Of a stretch of 64,000 nucleotides of DNA, positions 47,878 through 57,956 are shown piece by piece; position 1 is the first letter of the stretch; the number at the start of each line of letters is the position of its first letter. The stretch is from contig NZ_MSDO01000023.1 in the NCBI RefSeq assembly GCF_001937195.1, positions 1 through 64,000 on the forward strand. Direction: 5' to 3'. The DNA comes from Salinicola socius (lineage in GTDB: Bacteria; Pseudomonadota; Gammaproteobacteria; Pseudomonadales; Halomonadaceae). A program made the position numbers and the translations under genes. The notes under the pieces were generated by a model that was given only the letters and a program-made list of their open reading frames with translations, made no database searches and was not told where the DNA came from.

Positions 47878-49362
47878 TCACACGCCAAGCGCCGGCGGCA
47901 GGATCGCCAGATCGCCACCGACCGTTTCGAAGGCGCGCGCCAGTTGTAGTACGCCCCAGTCGTCGCGGGGCTTGCCGATCAGCTGGAAACCCATGGGCAG
48001 GCCGGCATCACTCGATCTGGTTGGCAGGCTGATCGCCGGGGCGCCGAGCATCGAGGCGGGAATCACCACTTCCATCCAGCGGTGGTAGCTATCCATCGTT
48101 CGCCCGGCGATCTCGTGAGGCCAATGTGTCTCCACATCGAAGGGGAAGACCTGGGCGCTGGGCATGGCCAGATAGTCGAAGCGTTCGAACAGGGCGCTCC
48201 AGGCGCGGTAGGCGTCGCCACGCTGTACGTTGGCAACGTGGATGGCCTGCGCCGAGAGTCGCAGACCGCGTTCGATCTCCCACCTGGCTTCCGGTTTCAA
48301 CAGGGCGCGGCTGGCGGGGTCGGCGTAGTGCGCGCCGAGGTTGCCGGCGACGGCCCAGTGGCGCAGCGTCGTCCAGCTGTCCCACAGCGTCTCGGGATCG
48401 AAGGGCAGATCGACGGTTTCCACTTCGCAACCGAGCTCGGTAAAGCGCGCCAGCGCCGTTTCGCACAGCGGAAGAATGCCCGTCTCCATCGCCAGGTAGC
48501 CGCGCCAGTCGCCCATCCAGCCAATCTTCAATCCACCAACGTCGCGTTCAAGAGCAGTCGCAATATCGCCGCCTGCGGGGACCAGCGGCTCTCCCAGCGA
48601 AAGCGGAACGCGCGAATCGAAACCGGACTGCGTCTCGAGGAGTCGCGCCACGTCTTCGACGGTTCGCCCCATCGGACCGTTGGTGGCAAGCTGCTGACCG
48701 AACGGGTCGGCGGCGAGACCGGGCACGCGCCCGAACGAAGGACGAAAGCCGATCACGTGATTGAAGGCGGCAGGGTTTCGCAACGAGCCCATCATGTCGC
48801 TGCCATCGGCGACCGGCAGCATCCGCATCGCGAGTGCCGCCGCCGCGCCACCGCTGGACCCGCCGGCGGTGCGCGAAGGATCGAAGGCGTTACGGGTGGC
48901 GCCGAATACCGGGTTGTAGGACTGCGAGCCGAGGCCGAATTCCGGTGTGTTGGTCTTGCCGATGATGATGGCGCCGGCCGCACGCATGCGCTCGGCCATC
49001 AGGCTGTCCTGGCCGGTAATCTGACCGACGAGCAACGGTGAGCCTTGGGTGGTCGGCAGGCCTTTGGCGTCGGAGAGATCCTTGATGGCCTGGGGGAAGC
49101 CGTGCATCCAACCGCGAGACTGCCTGACGGCGAGTTCGCGATCGGCGATCTCGGCCTCGGCGAGCAGCGGAGCGCGTTCGCGACGGGAGACGATGGCGTT
49201 GACCACAGGGTTCACGACGTCGATATGCTCGAGGTAGGCGGTCATGACCTCGCGGCACGAGACCGATCGGTCGTGAATGCGCTGCGATAGCGTGGTCGCC
49301 TCCCAGCTAACGATCTCGTTCAGTGGCGGTCGGACTGGCGTGCGGTCGGAAGCGTTGGACAT
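47878..49362 (-). CDS. Amidase signature family protein
   Basis: 494 residues from ATG 49362. The Ser-cisSer-Lys triad is visible: K94 in AIKDL, S170 in GGSSGG and S193 in GSLRNPA. The usual DGSD precedes the last. Such enzymes cleave amides, nitrile-derived amides or carbamoyl compounds in the cytoplasm. It lies 106 bases downstream of acdS on the same strand and may be cotranscribed in part. Substrate unknown. Confidence 0.9.
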   Translation of the reverse strand: MSNASDRTPVRPPLNEIVSWEATTLSQRIHDRSVSCREVMTAYLEHIDVVNPVVNAIVSRRERAPLLAEAEIADRELAVRQSRGWMHGFPQAIKDLSDAKGLPTTQGSPLLVGQITGQDSLMAERMRAAGAIIIGKTNTPEFGLGSQSYNPVFGATRNAFDPSRTAGGSSGGAAAALAMRMLPVADGSDMMGSLRNPAAFNHVIGFRPSFGRVPGLAADPFGQQLATNGPMGRTVEDVARLLETQSGFDSRVPLSLGEPLVPAGGDIATALERDVGGLKIGWMGDWRGYLAMETGILPLCETALARFTELGCEVETVDLPFDPETLWDSWTTLRHWAVAGNLGAHYADPASRALLKPEARWEIERGLRLSAQAIHVANVQRGDAYRAWSALFERFDYLAMPSAQVFPFDVETHWPHEIAGRTMDSYHRWMEVVIPASMLGAPAISLPTRSSDAGLPMGFQLIGKPRDDWGVLQLARAFETVGGDLAILPPALGV

Positions 49363-49401
49363 CGGCAGGATTCCGGCAAAAGTGGGTATCGGCAGCATAC
49401 C

Positions 49402-49428
49402 GCAGTGGCGTGGCCGGCACGCCACTGC
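49402..49428 (-). terminator. 11-bp hairpin between acdS and the amidase gene
   Basis: GCAGTGGCGTG pairs perfectly with CACGCCACTGC around a 5-base loop, 41 bases after the acdS stop. No T run follows on the minus strand. Confidence 0.4.
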
Positions 49429-49468
49429 AGCTTTCTGGCTCGTGCCCGTTCGACTCATCTGGTCCGAT

Positions 49469-50485
49469 TCAGCCCTGATGAAACAGCTCGGCGTAGGCGC
49501 TGAGCGCCGGTGCGCCGCCGAGGTGGGCGTAGAGCACCTTCGAACCCGCCGGGAACTCGCCCAGGCGTACCTTCTCGATCATGCCGTGCATCGATTTCCC
49601 CTCGTAGACCGGGTCGGTGAGCACGCCTTCGAGCCGACCGCAGAGCCGAATCGCTGCCATCGTGCCGTCATTGGGCAGGCCGTATTCCGGATAGCCGAAG
49701 CGGGTATCGAGCATCACGTCGTCGGCGGTGATCGGCTGGCCGAGCTCGACCAGCTCGGCGGTGTTCTGGGCGATGCGCAGTATCTGGGCGTGGGTCTGCT
49801 CCGGCTTGGCCGAGGCGTCGATACCGATCACCTGACGGGCGCGGCCGTCTGCGGCAAAGCCCACCACCATTCCGGCCTGGGTGCTGCCGGTGACCGAACA
49901 GACGACGATGTAATCGAAGCGGAAACCCAGCTCGCGCTCCTGCTGACGGACTTCCTCGGCGAAGCCGACGAAACCCAGCCCTCCGTAGGGGTGCTCGGAG
50001 CATCCGGCAGGAATCGGATACGGTTTGCCGCCTTTCGCGCGTACGCTTTCCATGGCGCGTTCCCAGCTCTCGCGGATGCCGATATCGAAGCCGGCGGGAT
50101 CGAGACGGACATCGGCACCCATGATGCGTGACAGCTCGATATTGCCGACCTTGTCGTAACTGGCATCGTGATAGTTGACCCAGTTCTCCTGCACCAGCAC
50201 GCACTCGAGACCCAGATGTGCGGCGACCGCGGCGACCTGGCGGGTCTGATTGGATTGAATACCGCCGATCGAAACCAGCGTGTCGTAGCCGCCTTCGAGC
50301 ACCTCGGGGATCAGATACTCGAGCTTGCGCGTCTTGTTGCCCCCGAAGGCAAGCCCGCTGTTGCAGTCTTCACGCTTGGCATAGAGTTCGACGTCGCCAC
50401 CGAGATGCTGGCTCAGACGCTTCAGCGGCGTAATGGGGGAGGGACCGAAGGTCAACGGGTAACGAGAAAACTTGTCGAGTTTCAT
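49469..50485 (-). CDS. acdS: 1-Aminocyclopropane-1-carboxylate (ACC) deaminase
   Basis: 338 residues, exactly the length of Pseudomonas AcdS and very similar throughout ([43 protein letters not shown]). The PLP lysine is K51. E295 (VYEGKSMHG) and L322 (YAHLGG) are both present; these two positions separate true ACC deaminases from D-cysteine desulfhydrases of the same fold. The enzyme breaks the plant ethylene precursor ACC to 2-oxobutanoate and ammonia. It diverges from an Lrp-type regulator of the AcdR kind. This points to plant association or use of ACC/D-amino acids as nitrogen source. Confidence 0.95.
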   Translation of the reverse strand: MKLDKFSRYPLTFGPSPITPLKRLSQHLGGDVELYAKREDCNSGLAFGGNKTRKLEYLIPEVLEGGYDTLVSIGGIQSNQTRQVAAVAAHLGLECVLVQENWVNYHDASYDKVGNIELSRIMGADVRLDPAGFDIGIRESWERAMESVRAKGGKPYPIPAGCSEHPYGGLGFVGFAEEVRQQERELGFRFDYIVVCSVTGSTQAGMVVGFAADGRARQVIGIDASAKPEQTHAQILRIAQNTAELVELGQPITADDVMLDTRFGYPEYGLPNDGTMAAIRLCGRLEGVLTDPVYEGKSMHGMIEKVRLGEFPAGSKVLYAHLGGAPALSAYAELFHQG

Positions 50486-50666
50486 GGCGGGACCGGTTGT
50501 TGTTGTGAAGTGGACCCGGTCTATCCTAGAGCGAAACGGTAAAGTTGGGGTTGCAAAATCAGGATCATATTCGGAAATTAAAATCGGATTTTTCTATTTT
50601 ATAGACTTTTTATTTTATGATTTATCGATACAAGGCAATTAAATTAAGCGAAGCAGGTGCAAGATC
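50486..50666. promoter_or_regulatory. AT-rich divergent control region of acdS and acdR
   Basis: 181 bases, strongly AT-rich from about 50560 to 50640 (runs of T and A such as TTTTTCTATTTTATAGAC). This is the place for AcdR (Lrp-type) binding and for both promoters; no single operator could be singled out. Confidence 0.5.
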
Positions 50667-51158
50667 ATGTCGGAAGTCGGTTACCACACGGGCTCGTCGC
50701 TGGATCGCATCGATCGTCAGATTCTCGAGCAGCTTCAGCGCGATGCCTCGATCTCCAATGTCGCCCTGGCCGAGCGCGTCAGCCTGAGCCCGCCGGCGTG
50801 CCTGCGCCGTGTGGAACGGCTCAAGCAGACAGGGGTGATCAAGGGCGTGGTTGCGCTGCTGGACGCCGAGCGGCTCAATGTCGGAATGGTAGTGTTGATC
50901 GGTGTCGTGCTGGATCGCTCGACGCCGCAGTCGTTTGCCGATTTCGAAGCGGCCGCCCAGCATATCTCCGGCTGCATGGAGTGCCATGTGGTCACCGGCG
51001 AGTTCGACTATTTCCTGCTGATCCGTACCCGCGACAACCAGAGCTTCAACCGGCTGCATGCCGAGCAGCTGATCTATTTGCCCGGGGTGCGCCAGATCCG
51101 CTCGTTCATGGGGTTGCGCGAAGTGCTATCGACAACGCAGTTACCTTTCGGTCGCTGA
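50667..51158 (+). CDS. acdR: Lrp/AsnC-family regulator of ACC deaminase
   Basis: 163 residues. N-terminal helix-turn-helix (LDRIDRQILEQLQRDASISN, VSLSPPACLRRVERLKQTGVI) and C-terminal RAM ligand domain (MECHVVTGEFDYFLLIRTRD). It faces acdS across an AT-rich gap, the known acdR-acdS layout, where the Lrp-type protein activates acdS in the presence of ACC. The regulator role is inferred from this arrangement. Confidence 0.9.
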   Translation: MSEVGYHTGSSLDRIDRQILEQLQRDASISNVALAERVSLSPPACLRRVERLKQTGVIKGVVALLDAERLNVGMVVLIGVVLDRSTPQSFADFEAAAQHISGCMECHVVTGEFDYFLLIRTRDNQSFNRLHAEQLIYLPGVRQIRSFMGLREVLSTTQLPFGR

Positions 51159-51217
51159 AGCGTCGGTGAGCGTGCCGGATCGGGGAATTCATCTAAGGTC
51201 TAACGGCAATCTAGTAT

Positions 51218-51230
51218 GATGTATGACAAC
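51218..51230. promoter_or_regulatory. Possible GntR-type site upstream of the glucarate genes
   Basis: GATGTATGACAAC is an imperfect dyad containing TGTATGACA, the same 9-mer found upstream of the Ldh-family gene at 29187. It lies about 100 bases before the 51333 start. Confidence 0.35.
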
Positions 51231-51332
51231 ATGCCCACAGAATATCACTCTTTCGTTTTCTGCCCTTGGCGGGGCGCAGCGGCCAAGTGATGGAATGCTG
51301 GTTTACGTTAACCCACGATGAGGGGAATCAAG

Positions 51333-52250
51333 GTGAATTTTTCCAAAGAAGCGGTTGTTGCCTCGATCACCGACGGTCTGCTGTCTTTCCCGGTGACCGA
51401 TTTCGATGCCGACGGCAAGTTCGACGTCGAGAGCTATCGCCGCCGTCTGCTGTGGCTCAAGGAGTATGAGGTTTCCGCCCTTTTCGTGTCAGGCGGTACC
51501 GGTGAATTCTTCAACATGACGATCGAAGAGTATCGCGAGATCGTCAAAGTCGCCGTGGAGACCATCGGCGGGCATGTGCCGATCATCGCCAGCGCCGGTC
51601 AGAGCGCCGAACTTGCCAAGGCCCATGCCAAGGCCGCGCAGGAAGCGGGCGCCGACGGCATTCTGCTGATGCCGCCGTACCTGACAGAATGCCCGCAGTC
51701 CGGCATCGTCGAGTACGCCGCCAGCGTCTGCGATTCCACCGATCTCAGCGTGATCTACTACAACCGCGCCAATGGCTATCTCACCGTCGATGGCGTTCAG
51801 GCGCTGGCGGATCGTTGTCCGAACCTGGTCGGCCTGAAGGATGGCAAGGGCGACATGCAGGCGCTCAACATCATCATCAAGACGCTGGGCGATCGCCTCG
51901 CGTACGTGGGTGGCGTGCCCACGGCCGAAATCATCGCCGAAGCCTATCTGGCCATCGGCGTCAGCACCTACTCTTCCGCGGTTTTCAATTTCGTGCCGGA
52001 GATGGCGGTGAAGTTCTATCAGGAACTGCGCAAGGGCAACCGCGAGTTCGTTCGTCAGGCGACACGCGAGTTCTTCATCCCGTTCGTCACCATGCGCGAT
52101 ACCCAGAAAGGCTATGCCGTCAGCCTGATCAAGGCCGGTGCCGATCTGGTCGGTTATCCGGGTGGCGACGTGCGTGCGCCGCTGACCATGCCTAACGAGA
52201 AAGAGCGGGCCACGCTCAAGCAGTTGATCGAAAAAGCCCGCGCGCTCTGA
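51333..52250 (+). CDS. kdgD: 5-Dehydro-4-deoxyglucarate dehydratase
   Basis: 305 residues from GTG 51333, with AGGGG seven bases upstream; the ATG at 51318 contains that ribosome site. It is a member of the DapA/NAL aldolase fold: SGGTGEFFNMTIEEY (GTGE motif), VIYYNRANGY with the catalytic Tyr, and the Schiff-base lysine K169 in GLKDGKGD. It dehydrates and decarboxylates 5-keto-4-deoxyglucarate to 2-oxoglutarate semialdehyde. The steps before and after are encoded by gudD and the aldehyde dehydrogenase downstream. Confidence 0.93.
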   Translation: MNFSKEAVVASITDGLLSFPVTDFDADGKFDVESYRRRLLWLKEYEVSALFVSGGTGEFFNMTIEEYREIVKVAVETIGGHVPIIASAGQSAELAKAHAKAAQEAGADGILLMPPYLTECPQSGIVEYAASVCDSTDLSVIYYNRANGYLTVDGVQALADRCPNLVGLKDGKGDMQALNIIIKTLGDRLAYVGGVPTAEIIAEAYLAIGVSTYSSAVFNFVPEMAVKFYQELRKGNREFVRQATREFFIPFVTMRDTQKGYAVSLIKAGADLVGYPGGDVRAPLTMPNEKERATLKQLIEKARAL

Positions 52251-52267
52251 TCGAGATTCGGGATCAT

Positions 52268-52299
52268 CGGGGCGACACGATGTCGCCCCGCGATTTTTA
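52268..52299 (+). terminator. Terminator between the KDG dehydratase gene and gudD
   Basis: CGGGGCGACA pairs perfectly with TGTCGCCCCG around CGA, followed by CGATTTTTAT. A strong intrinsic terminator inside the pathway cluster. Confidence 0.75.
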
Positions 52300-52409
52300 T
52301 TGTGAACCGCTTTCGCTGCGAACGACTTTCAATGTGGATCAATGGTTCGGTGGTGCTTCACTGGCAGTGAGCCCACGCCGTGCCGTCCGATAGCTGGAGA
52401 ACCCCCCTT

Positions 52410-53750
52410 ATGTCGAGCCACGCTACGCCCACTATCAGGGATATGAAGGTCATTCCGGTTGCCGGCCGGGACAGTATGCTGCTTAACATCGGTGGGGCGC
52501 ACTCTCCCTATTTCACTCGCAACCTGGTCATTCTCGAGGATAGCGCTGGTCATGTGGGTGTTGGCGAGGCGCCGGGCGGCGAGACGATCCAGCAGTCGCT
52601 GGAACAGGCGCGCCCGCTGGTCGTGGGTCAGCCCATCGGTAAGCTGAGGTCGATGGTGGCATCGTTGCATTCCGCCGGTCGCGGTGCCGATTTCGAGGAC
52701 TTCGGCAAGGGCTCCTGGACCTTCGAGCTGCGGGTCAATGCGGTCGCGGCGCTCGAGGCGGCACTGCTCGATCTGTTCGGCAAGTTCCTCGACGTGCCCG
52801 TTGCCGAACTGCTGGGCGACGGCAAGCAGCGCGACAGTGTCGAGGTGCTGGGCTATCTGTTCTTCATCGGCGATGGTCACGCCACGCCGCTTGGCTATCG
52901 CCGCCAAACCGAGGGTGCCAGTCACGACTGGTACCGTCTGCGCGACGAGGCGGCGATGACGCCACAGCGAATCGTCGAGCTGGCCGAAGCGGTACACGAT
53001 CGCTACGGGTTCAGGGATTTCAAGCTCAAGGGCGGCGCCCTGCCGGGCGAGCAGGAGATCGAAGCCGTTACTGCGCTGCACAAGGCTTTCCCCGAGGCAC
53101 GTACGACCATCGATCCCAACGGCGCCTGGTCGCTCGACGAGGCGATTCGGCTATGCCGGAATCTGCACGACGTCATCGCCTACGCCGAGGATCCCTGCGG
53201 CGCCGAGCAGGGGTTCTCGGGTCGCGAGATTCTGGCCGAGTTTCGCCATGCCACCGGGCTGCCGGTAGCCACTAATATGGTGGCGACCAACTGGCGCGAA
53301 ATGGCCCATGCGCTGATGCTGCGCTCGGTCGACATTCCGCTGGCCGATCCGCACTTCTGGACGCTGTCCGGCGCGGTGCGAGTGTCACAGCTGTGTCAGG
53401 ATCACGGCATGACCTGGGGGTCACACTCCAACAATCATTTCGATATCTCGCTTTCGATGTTTGCCCAGGTCGGTGCCGCCGCCGTCGGTCGCACTACTGC
53501 GCTGGACACGCACTGGATCTGGCAGGAGGGCGATGCCCGCCTGACCCGCAATCCGCCGCAGATCGTCGATGGCAAGGTCGCAGTGACAGACGCCCCGGGA
53601 CTGGGGATCGAGATCGACATGGAGCGCATCGAGCAGGCCAATGCGCTCTATCGCAGCCTGCCCGCCGGGGGGCGTAACGATGCCATGGCGATGCAGTATC
53701 TGATCGACGGCTGGCAATTCGATCCCAAGCGTCCGGCCCTCGTGCGTTGA
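52410..53750 (+). CDS. gudD: D-Glucarate dehydratase
   Basis: 446 residues from ATG 52410 (GGAG ten bases upstream), the same length as E. coli GudD. Enolase superfamily: the KLKGG barrel-strand motif, [13 protein letters not shown] with the first metal Asp, AEDPCG, and the general-acid region THWIWQEG and [13 protein letters not shown]. It dehydrates D-glucarate (or L-idarate) to 5-keto-4-deoxyglucarate. No glucarate permease gene lies in the cluster. Confidence 0.96.
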   Translation: MSSHATPTIRDMKVIPVAGRDSMLLNIGGAHSPYFTRNLVILEDSAGHVGVGEAPGGETIQQSLEQARPLVVGQPIGKLRSMVASLHSAGRGADFEDFGKGSWTFELRVNAVAALEAALLDLFGKFLDVPVAELLGDGKQRDSVEVLGYLFFIGDGHATPLGYRRQTEGASHDWYRLRDEAAMTPQRIVELAEAVHDRYGFRDFKLKGGALPGEQEIEAVTALHKAFPEARTTIDPNGAWSLDEAIRLCRNLHDVIAYAEDPCGAEQGFSGREILAEFRHATGLPVATNMVATNWREMAHALMLRSVDIPLADPHFWTLSGAVRVSQLCQDHGMTWGSHSNNHFDISLSMFAQVGAAAVGRTTALDTHWIWQEGDARLTRNPPQIVDGKVAVTDAPGLGIEIDMERIEQANALYRSLPAGGRNDAMAMQYLIDGWQFDPKRPALVR

Positions 53751-53910
53751 AACGACCGTGCCGTGGACCCATGTAGTCAGGATCGCCCGGCGGAGACGAA
53801 TCCGCTCGGTAACGGTTTCAAGACACTATGCTGTGGCAGGTACAAGATAAGTTGCATCCGGCTCAATGCCGGTAGATGAACGAGTATCCACCATCACTGC
53901 AGGAGGCAAC

Positions 53911-55488
53911 ATGAATCTGACAGGTGAAATGCTAATCGGTCAGCAGGCCGTCAAGGGAAGTCGCGATCCGATCCAGGGGATCAATCCGGCAACCAACGAA
54001 CGCCTCGATCCGAGCTACCCCGGTGGCACTCAGACTGAGGTCGATCGCGCTTGTGAACTGGCGTGGAACGCGTTCGACAGCTATCGCGAAACCTCGCTCG
54101 AGGATCGCGCCAAGTTTCTGGAAACCGTTGCCGATGAGATCGAAGCGATCGGTGATCCGCTGATCGAGCGCGCCGTGGCCGAATCCGGCCTGCCCCAGGG
54201 TCGTATCCAGGGCGAGCGTGGCCGCACATGTGGCCAGCTGCGACTGTTCGCCAAGACCGTGCGTGCCGGCGAGTGGCTGGACGTGCGTATCGATCCGGCG
54301 CTGCCGGACCGTCAGCCGATGCCGCGGGTCGACCTGCGCCAGCGCCATATCGCGCTGGGCCCGGTGGTGGTGTTCGGTGCCAGCAACTTCCCGCTGGCGT
54401 TCTCCGTCGCCGGTGGCGACACCGCTTCTGCACTGGCGGCGGGCTGTCCGGTGATCGTCAAGGCACATGGTGCGCATCCCGGTACCAGCGAGCTGGTGGG
54501 TCGTGCCATCCAGGCCGCGGTCAAGAAGTGCGGCCTGCCGGAAGGCGTGTTCTCGCTGATGTACGGCTCCGGTCGCGAAGTCGGCACGGCGCTGGTCACC
54601 GATCCGCGCATCAAGGCGGCCGGCTTCACCGGTTCGCGCAGCGGTGGTCTGGCATTGTGGAAGGCGGCGCAGTCGCGTCCCGAGCCGATCCCGTTCTATG
54701 CCGAAATGAGCTCCATCAACCCGGTCTTCCCGCTGCCGGCGGCGCTGAAGGCGCGTGGTGAAGAGATGGGCAAGGCGTTCGTGGGTTCGCTCAACATGGG
54801 CGCCGGGCAGTTCTGCACCAATCCTGGTCTGGTGATCGCGATCAAGGGGCCGGAACTGGACGCCTTCGTCAACGCCGCCAGCGAGGCAGTCAAGGGCAGT
54901 GCCGCCCAGACCATGCTCACGCCGGGCATCTTCGATGCCTACGAGAATGGCGTCAGTACGCTGGCCGGTAGCGGCAAGGCGAAGGAAGTCGCGCGCGGCC
55001 AGAAAGGCGAAGGCCCCAACCAGTGCCAGACCGGTCTGTTCGTGGCCACGGCTCAGGATTTCCTGGGCAGCGACGCGCTGCAGGAAGAGGTGTTCGGCTC
55101 CACGTCGCTGGTGGTCGAATGTGCCGATGCCGCCGAGCTCAAGCAGGTGGCCGAGCACCTGGAAGGTCAGTTGACCGCTACGCTGCAGATGGACGACGCC
55201 GATCTGGAGGCCGCCAAGGCACTGCTGCCGATCCTCGAGCGCAAGGCGGGTCGCGTGATGGTCAACGGCTGGCCGACCGGGGTGGAAGTGTGCGATGCCA
55301 TGGTTCACGGTGGCCCGTTCCCGGCGACCTCCGACTCGCGCACCACCTCCGTGGGCACCGCGGCGATCTTCCGTTTCCTGCGTCCGGTCTGCTACCAGGA
55401 TCTGCCGGACGCGCTGCGACCGGAAGCGATCAAGCAGGACAACCCGCTGAAGCTGCGTCGTCTGGTCGACGGCAAACGCGAAGCGTGA
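53911..55488 (+). CDS. 2-Oxoglutarate semialdehyde dehydrogenase
   Basis: 525 residues from ATG 53911 behind a full AGGAGG. Aldehyde dehydrogenase fold of the type III KGSADH group: catalytic Cys at about residue 302 in [10 protein letters not shown], general-base Glu at about 265 in [13 protein letters not shown]-binding GFTGSRSGG. It oxidises 2-oxoglutarate semialdehyde to 2-oxoglutarate with NAD(P)+, closing the glucarate route into the TCA cycle. A stem-loop with T tract follows. Confidence 0.93.
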   Translation: MNLTGEMLIGQQAVKGSRDPIQGINPATNERLDPSYPGGTQTEVDRACELAWNAFDSYRETSLEDRAKFLETVADEIEAIGDPLIERAVAESGLPQGRIQGERGRTCGQLRLFAKTVRAGEWLDVRIDPALPDRQPMPRVDLRQRHIALGPVVVFGASNFPLAFSVAGGDTASALAAGCPVIVKAHGAHPGTSELVGRAIQAAVKKCGLPEGVFSLMYGSGREVGTALVTDPRIKAAGFTGSRSGGLALWKAAQSRPEPIPFYAEMSSINPVFPLPAALKARGEEMGKAFVGSLNMGAGQFCTNPGLVIAIKGPELDAFVNAASEAVKGSAAQTMLTPGIFDAYENGVSTLAGSGKAKEVARGQKGEGPNQCQTGLFVATAQDFLGSDALQEEVFGSTSLVVECADAAELKQVAEHLEGQLTATLQMDDADLEAAKALLPILERKAGRVMVNGWPTGVEVCDAMVHGGPFPATSDSRTTSVGTAAIFRFLRPVCYQDLPDALRPEAIKQDNPLKLRRLVDGKREA

Positions 55489-55535
55489 GTCTCTGCCGCC
55501 CGGGCTGCCGATCGGCGACCGGGCGGATGGCGTAG

Positions 55536-55589
55536 AGATTCTCGACCGTTCGAAGATTTTCTAGCGTCCGAAGATTCTCGATCGTCCAG
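55536..55589 (+). repeat. Three 18-bp tandem units before the terminator
   Basis: Units start at 55536, 55554 and 55572; all begin AGATT and follow AGATTYTCKANCGTYCRA. They lie between the aldehyde dehydrogenase stop and its terminator. Confidence 0.7.
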
Positions 55590-55595
55590 AGCCGA

Positions 55596-55635
55596 GACCT
55601 CCACCCTCAGGGTGGAGGTCTTTGCGTTTTCAGGC
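55596..55635 (+). terminator. Terminator of the glucarate cluster
   Basis: GACCTCCACCC pairs perfectly with GGGTGGAGGTC around TCA, then TTTGCGTTTT. Confidence 0.82.
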
Positions 55636-55761
55636 GGCGTTTTTTCGTATTGACCGGTATGGGACCAAGGTCGCCCATCGGTAGCTCTCTCTTCCACGAA
55701 CGCCTAGAATAAGCGCCGAGTCAAAAGACCCAATATGAATTCGACAAGTAAAGGAAAGCCC

Positions 55762-57891
55762 GTGAATCCGGTTCAGACCACGTTCCAGTACGGTTCGAGT
55801 ACCGTCACCCTAGAAACCGGGCGCGTCGCGCGCCAAGCCACCGGCGCTGTGCTGGTCACCATGGACGACACCGTGGTGCTGTGTACCGTCGTCGGTCGCA
55901 AGAACCTCAAGCCCGGCCAGGATTTCTTCCCGCTCTCCGTGCACTACCAGGAGAAGACCTACGCCGTGGGCAAGATCCCCGGTGGCTTCTTCAAGCGCGA
56001 AGGGCGTCCCACCGAGAAAGAGACGCTGACCTCGCGCCTGATCGACCGTCCGATTCGTCCGCTGTTCCCGAAAGGGTTCATGAACGAAGTGCAGGTCATC
56101 TGCACCGTGCTCTCCGCCAATCGCAACCAGGATCCTGACATCGCCGCGATGATCGGGACTTCCGCGGCGCTGGCGATCTCCGGCCTGCCGTTCAGCGGCC
56201 CCATCGGTGCGGCGCGCGTCGGCTTTACCGAGTCACGTGGCTACTTCCTCAACCCGACGGTCGAAGAGCTCGCTACCTCCGAGCTCAACATGGTCGTGGC
56301 CGGAACCGACAAGGCCGTGCTGATGGTCGAGTCGGAAGCGCAGGAACTGACCGAAGACGAGATGCTGGGCGGGGTGCTCTACGCCCACCAGGAAATGCAG
56401 GTTGCGGTCGACGCGATCAAGTCTCTGGTCGGCGAAGCGGGCAAACCGAAGTGGGATTGGCAGCCGGCCGCCGTCAATGGCGAGCTCAAGGAAGCCATTG
56501 CCGCCAGCTTCGAGTCCGCCGTGGGCGAGGCCTATCGCATCACCGACAAGATGGCGCGTCAGGATGCGCTGGCCGAGATCAAGGACAAGGCGATCGAGCA
56601 GCTGGCCAGCGGTGATGCGCCGCAGTACAGCGTCGATGAGGTCAGCGGCGCGCTGGCCAGCCTCGAGAAGCACACCGTGCGTCGTCGTGTCGTCGCCGGT
56701 GAGCCGCGCATCGATGGCCGTGACCACAAGACCGTGCGCCCGCTGGACATCAGTGTCGGCGTGCTGCCGCGCACCCACGGTTCGGCCCTGTTCACCCGTG
56801 GCGAGACTCAGGCGGTGGTCATCGCCACCCTGGGCACGCTGCGCGACGCTCAGCTGATCGAATCACTGGAAGGCGAGCGCAAGGATCGCTTCCTGATGCA
56901 CTACAACTTCCCTCCGTACAGCGTGGGCGAAGCCGGCTTCATGGGTGGCCCCAAGCGTCGCGAGATCGGTCATGGTCGTCTGGCCCGCCGCGGTATCCAG
57001 GCGATGCTGCCGAGCGAAGCGGATTTCCCCTACACCATTCGCGTCGTCTCCGAGATCACCGAATCCAACGGTTCCAGCTCGATGGCCTCCGTGTGCGGCT
57101 CCTCGCTGGCGCTGATGGATGCCGGCGTGCCGATCAAGGCGCCGGTGGCGGGTATCGCCATGGGGCTGGTCAAGAATGACGATGGCTACGCCGTGCTGAC
57201 CGACATCCTGGGCGACGAGGATCATCTCGGCGACATGGACTTCAAGGTGGCCGGTTCCGCCAACGGCGTGACCGCGCTGCAGATGGACATCAAGATCGAA
57301 GGCATCAACGAAGAGATCATGGAGACCGCGCTGCAGCAGGCGCATCAGGCTCGCATCGAGATTCTCGACCAGATGAATGCCGTGATCGGCCAGAGCCGCA
57401 CCGAGGTCTCCGACCACGCCCCGGCGATGCAGACGATCAAGATCTCTCCGGACAAGATTCGTGATGTCATCGGCAAGGGCGGCGCGACCATTCGCAGCAT
57501 CTGCGAAGAGACCGGCGCCTCGATCGACATCGACGACGACGGCACCGTGCGGATCTACGCCGAGGATCGCTCCGCCGCCAAGCGGGCCATCGATACCGTG
57601 CTCGGGATCACTGCCGAAGCCGAAATCGGCAAGCTCTACCGCGGCAAGGTCGTGCGTCTGGCCGACTTCGGCGCCTTCGTCAACTTCATGCCGGGTACCG
57701 ATGGCCTCGTGCACATCTCGCAGATCGTGCCGGAGCGCGTCAACGACGTGAAGGAATATCTGAACGAAGGCCAGGAAGTGACCGTCAAGGTGCTCGATAT
57801 CGACAACCGCAATCGCGTGAAGCTGTCGATCAAGGAGATCACTCCGGAAGAGAAAGCCGCTTTCGAAGCGACGCTCGTCACCGAAGAGTAA
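55762..57891 (+). CDS. pnp: Polyribonucleotide nucleotidyltransferase (PNPase)
   Basis: 709 residues from GTG 55762, with AAGGA six bases upstream; an ATG at 55735 adds nine residues but has no ribosome site. Two RNase PH domains (from about residue 5 and about 315), then a KH domain ([21 protein letters not shown] near 570) and an S1 domain ([19 protein letters not shown] near 625). It degrades RNA 3' to 5' with phosphate and is a degradosome component. In most gammaproteobacteria rpsO is immediately upstream; here the glucarate genes are. A strong terminator follows. Confidence 0.97.
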   Translation: MNPVQTTFQYGSSTVTLETGRVARQATGAVLVTMDDTVVLCTVVGRKNLKPGQDFFPLSVHYQEKTYAVGKIPGGFFKREGRPTEKETLTSRLIDRPIRPLFPKGFMNEVQVICTVLSANRNQDPDIAAMIGTSAALAISGLPFSGPIGAARVGFTESRGYFLNPTVEELATSELNMVVAGTDKAVLMVESEAQELTEDEMLGGVLYAHQEMQVAVDAIKSLVGEAGKPKWDWQPAAVNGELKEAIAASFESAVGEAYRITDKMARQDALAEIKDKAIEQLASGDAPQYSVDEVSGALASLEKHTVRRRVVAGEPRIDGRDHKTVRPLDISVGVLPRTHGSALFTRGETQAVVIATLGTLRDAQLIESLEGERKDRFLMHYNFPPYSVGEAGFMGGPKRREIGHGRLARRGIQAMLPSEADFPYTIRVVSEITESNGSSSMASVCGSSLALMDAGVPIKAPVAGIAMGLVKNDDGYAVLTDILGDEDHLGDMDFKVAGSANGVTALQMDIKIEGINEEIMETALQQAHQARIEILDQMNAVIGQSRTEVSDHAPAMQTIKISPDKIRDVIGKGGATIRSICEETGASIDIDDDGTVRIYAEDRSAAKRAIDTVLGITAEAEIGKLYRGKVVRLADFGAFVNFMPGTDGLVHISQIVPERVNDVKEYLNEGQEVTVKVLDIDNRNRVKLSIKEITPEEKAAFEATLVTEE

Positions 57892-57911
57892 TTCTTCGGC
57901 GGTGACCGACG

Positions 57912-57946
57912 ACGCCCGGCCTGCATCCTGCAGGCCGGGCGTTTTT
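57912..57946 (+). terminator. Intrinsic terminator of pnp
   Basis: ACGCCCGGCCTGCA pairs with TGCAGGCCGGGCGT (14 bp) around TCC and continues into TTTTT. It ends 11 bases before the stop of the convergent acyltransferase gene. Confidence 0.88.
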
Positions 57947-57956
57947 CATGGGCGTC

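Noticed and set aside
49469-50485. D-cysteine desulfhydrase as identity of the acdS gene
   Set aside because: Residues E295 and L322 and the very close overall match favour ACC deaminase.
53932-55308. Long open frame antisense to the semialdehyde dehydrogenase gene
   Set aside because: Shadow of a well-recognised aldehyde dehydrogenase; no ribosome site or motif.
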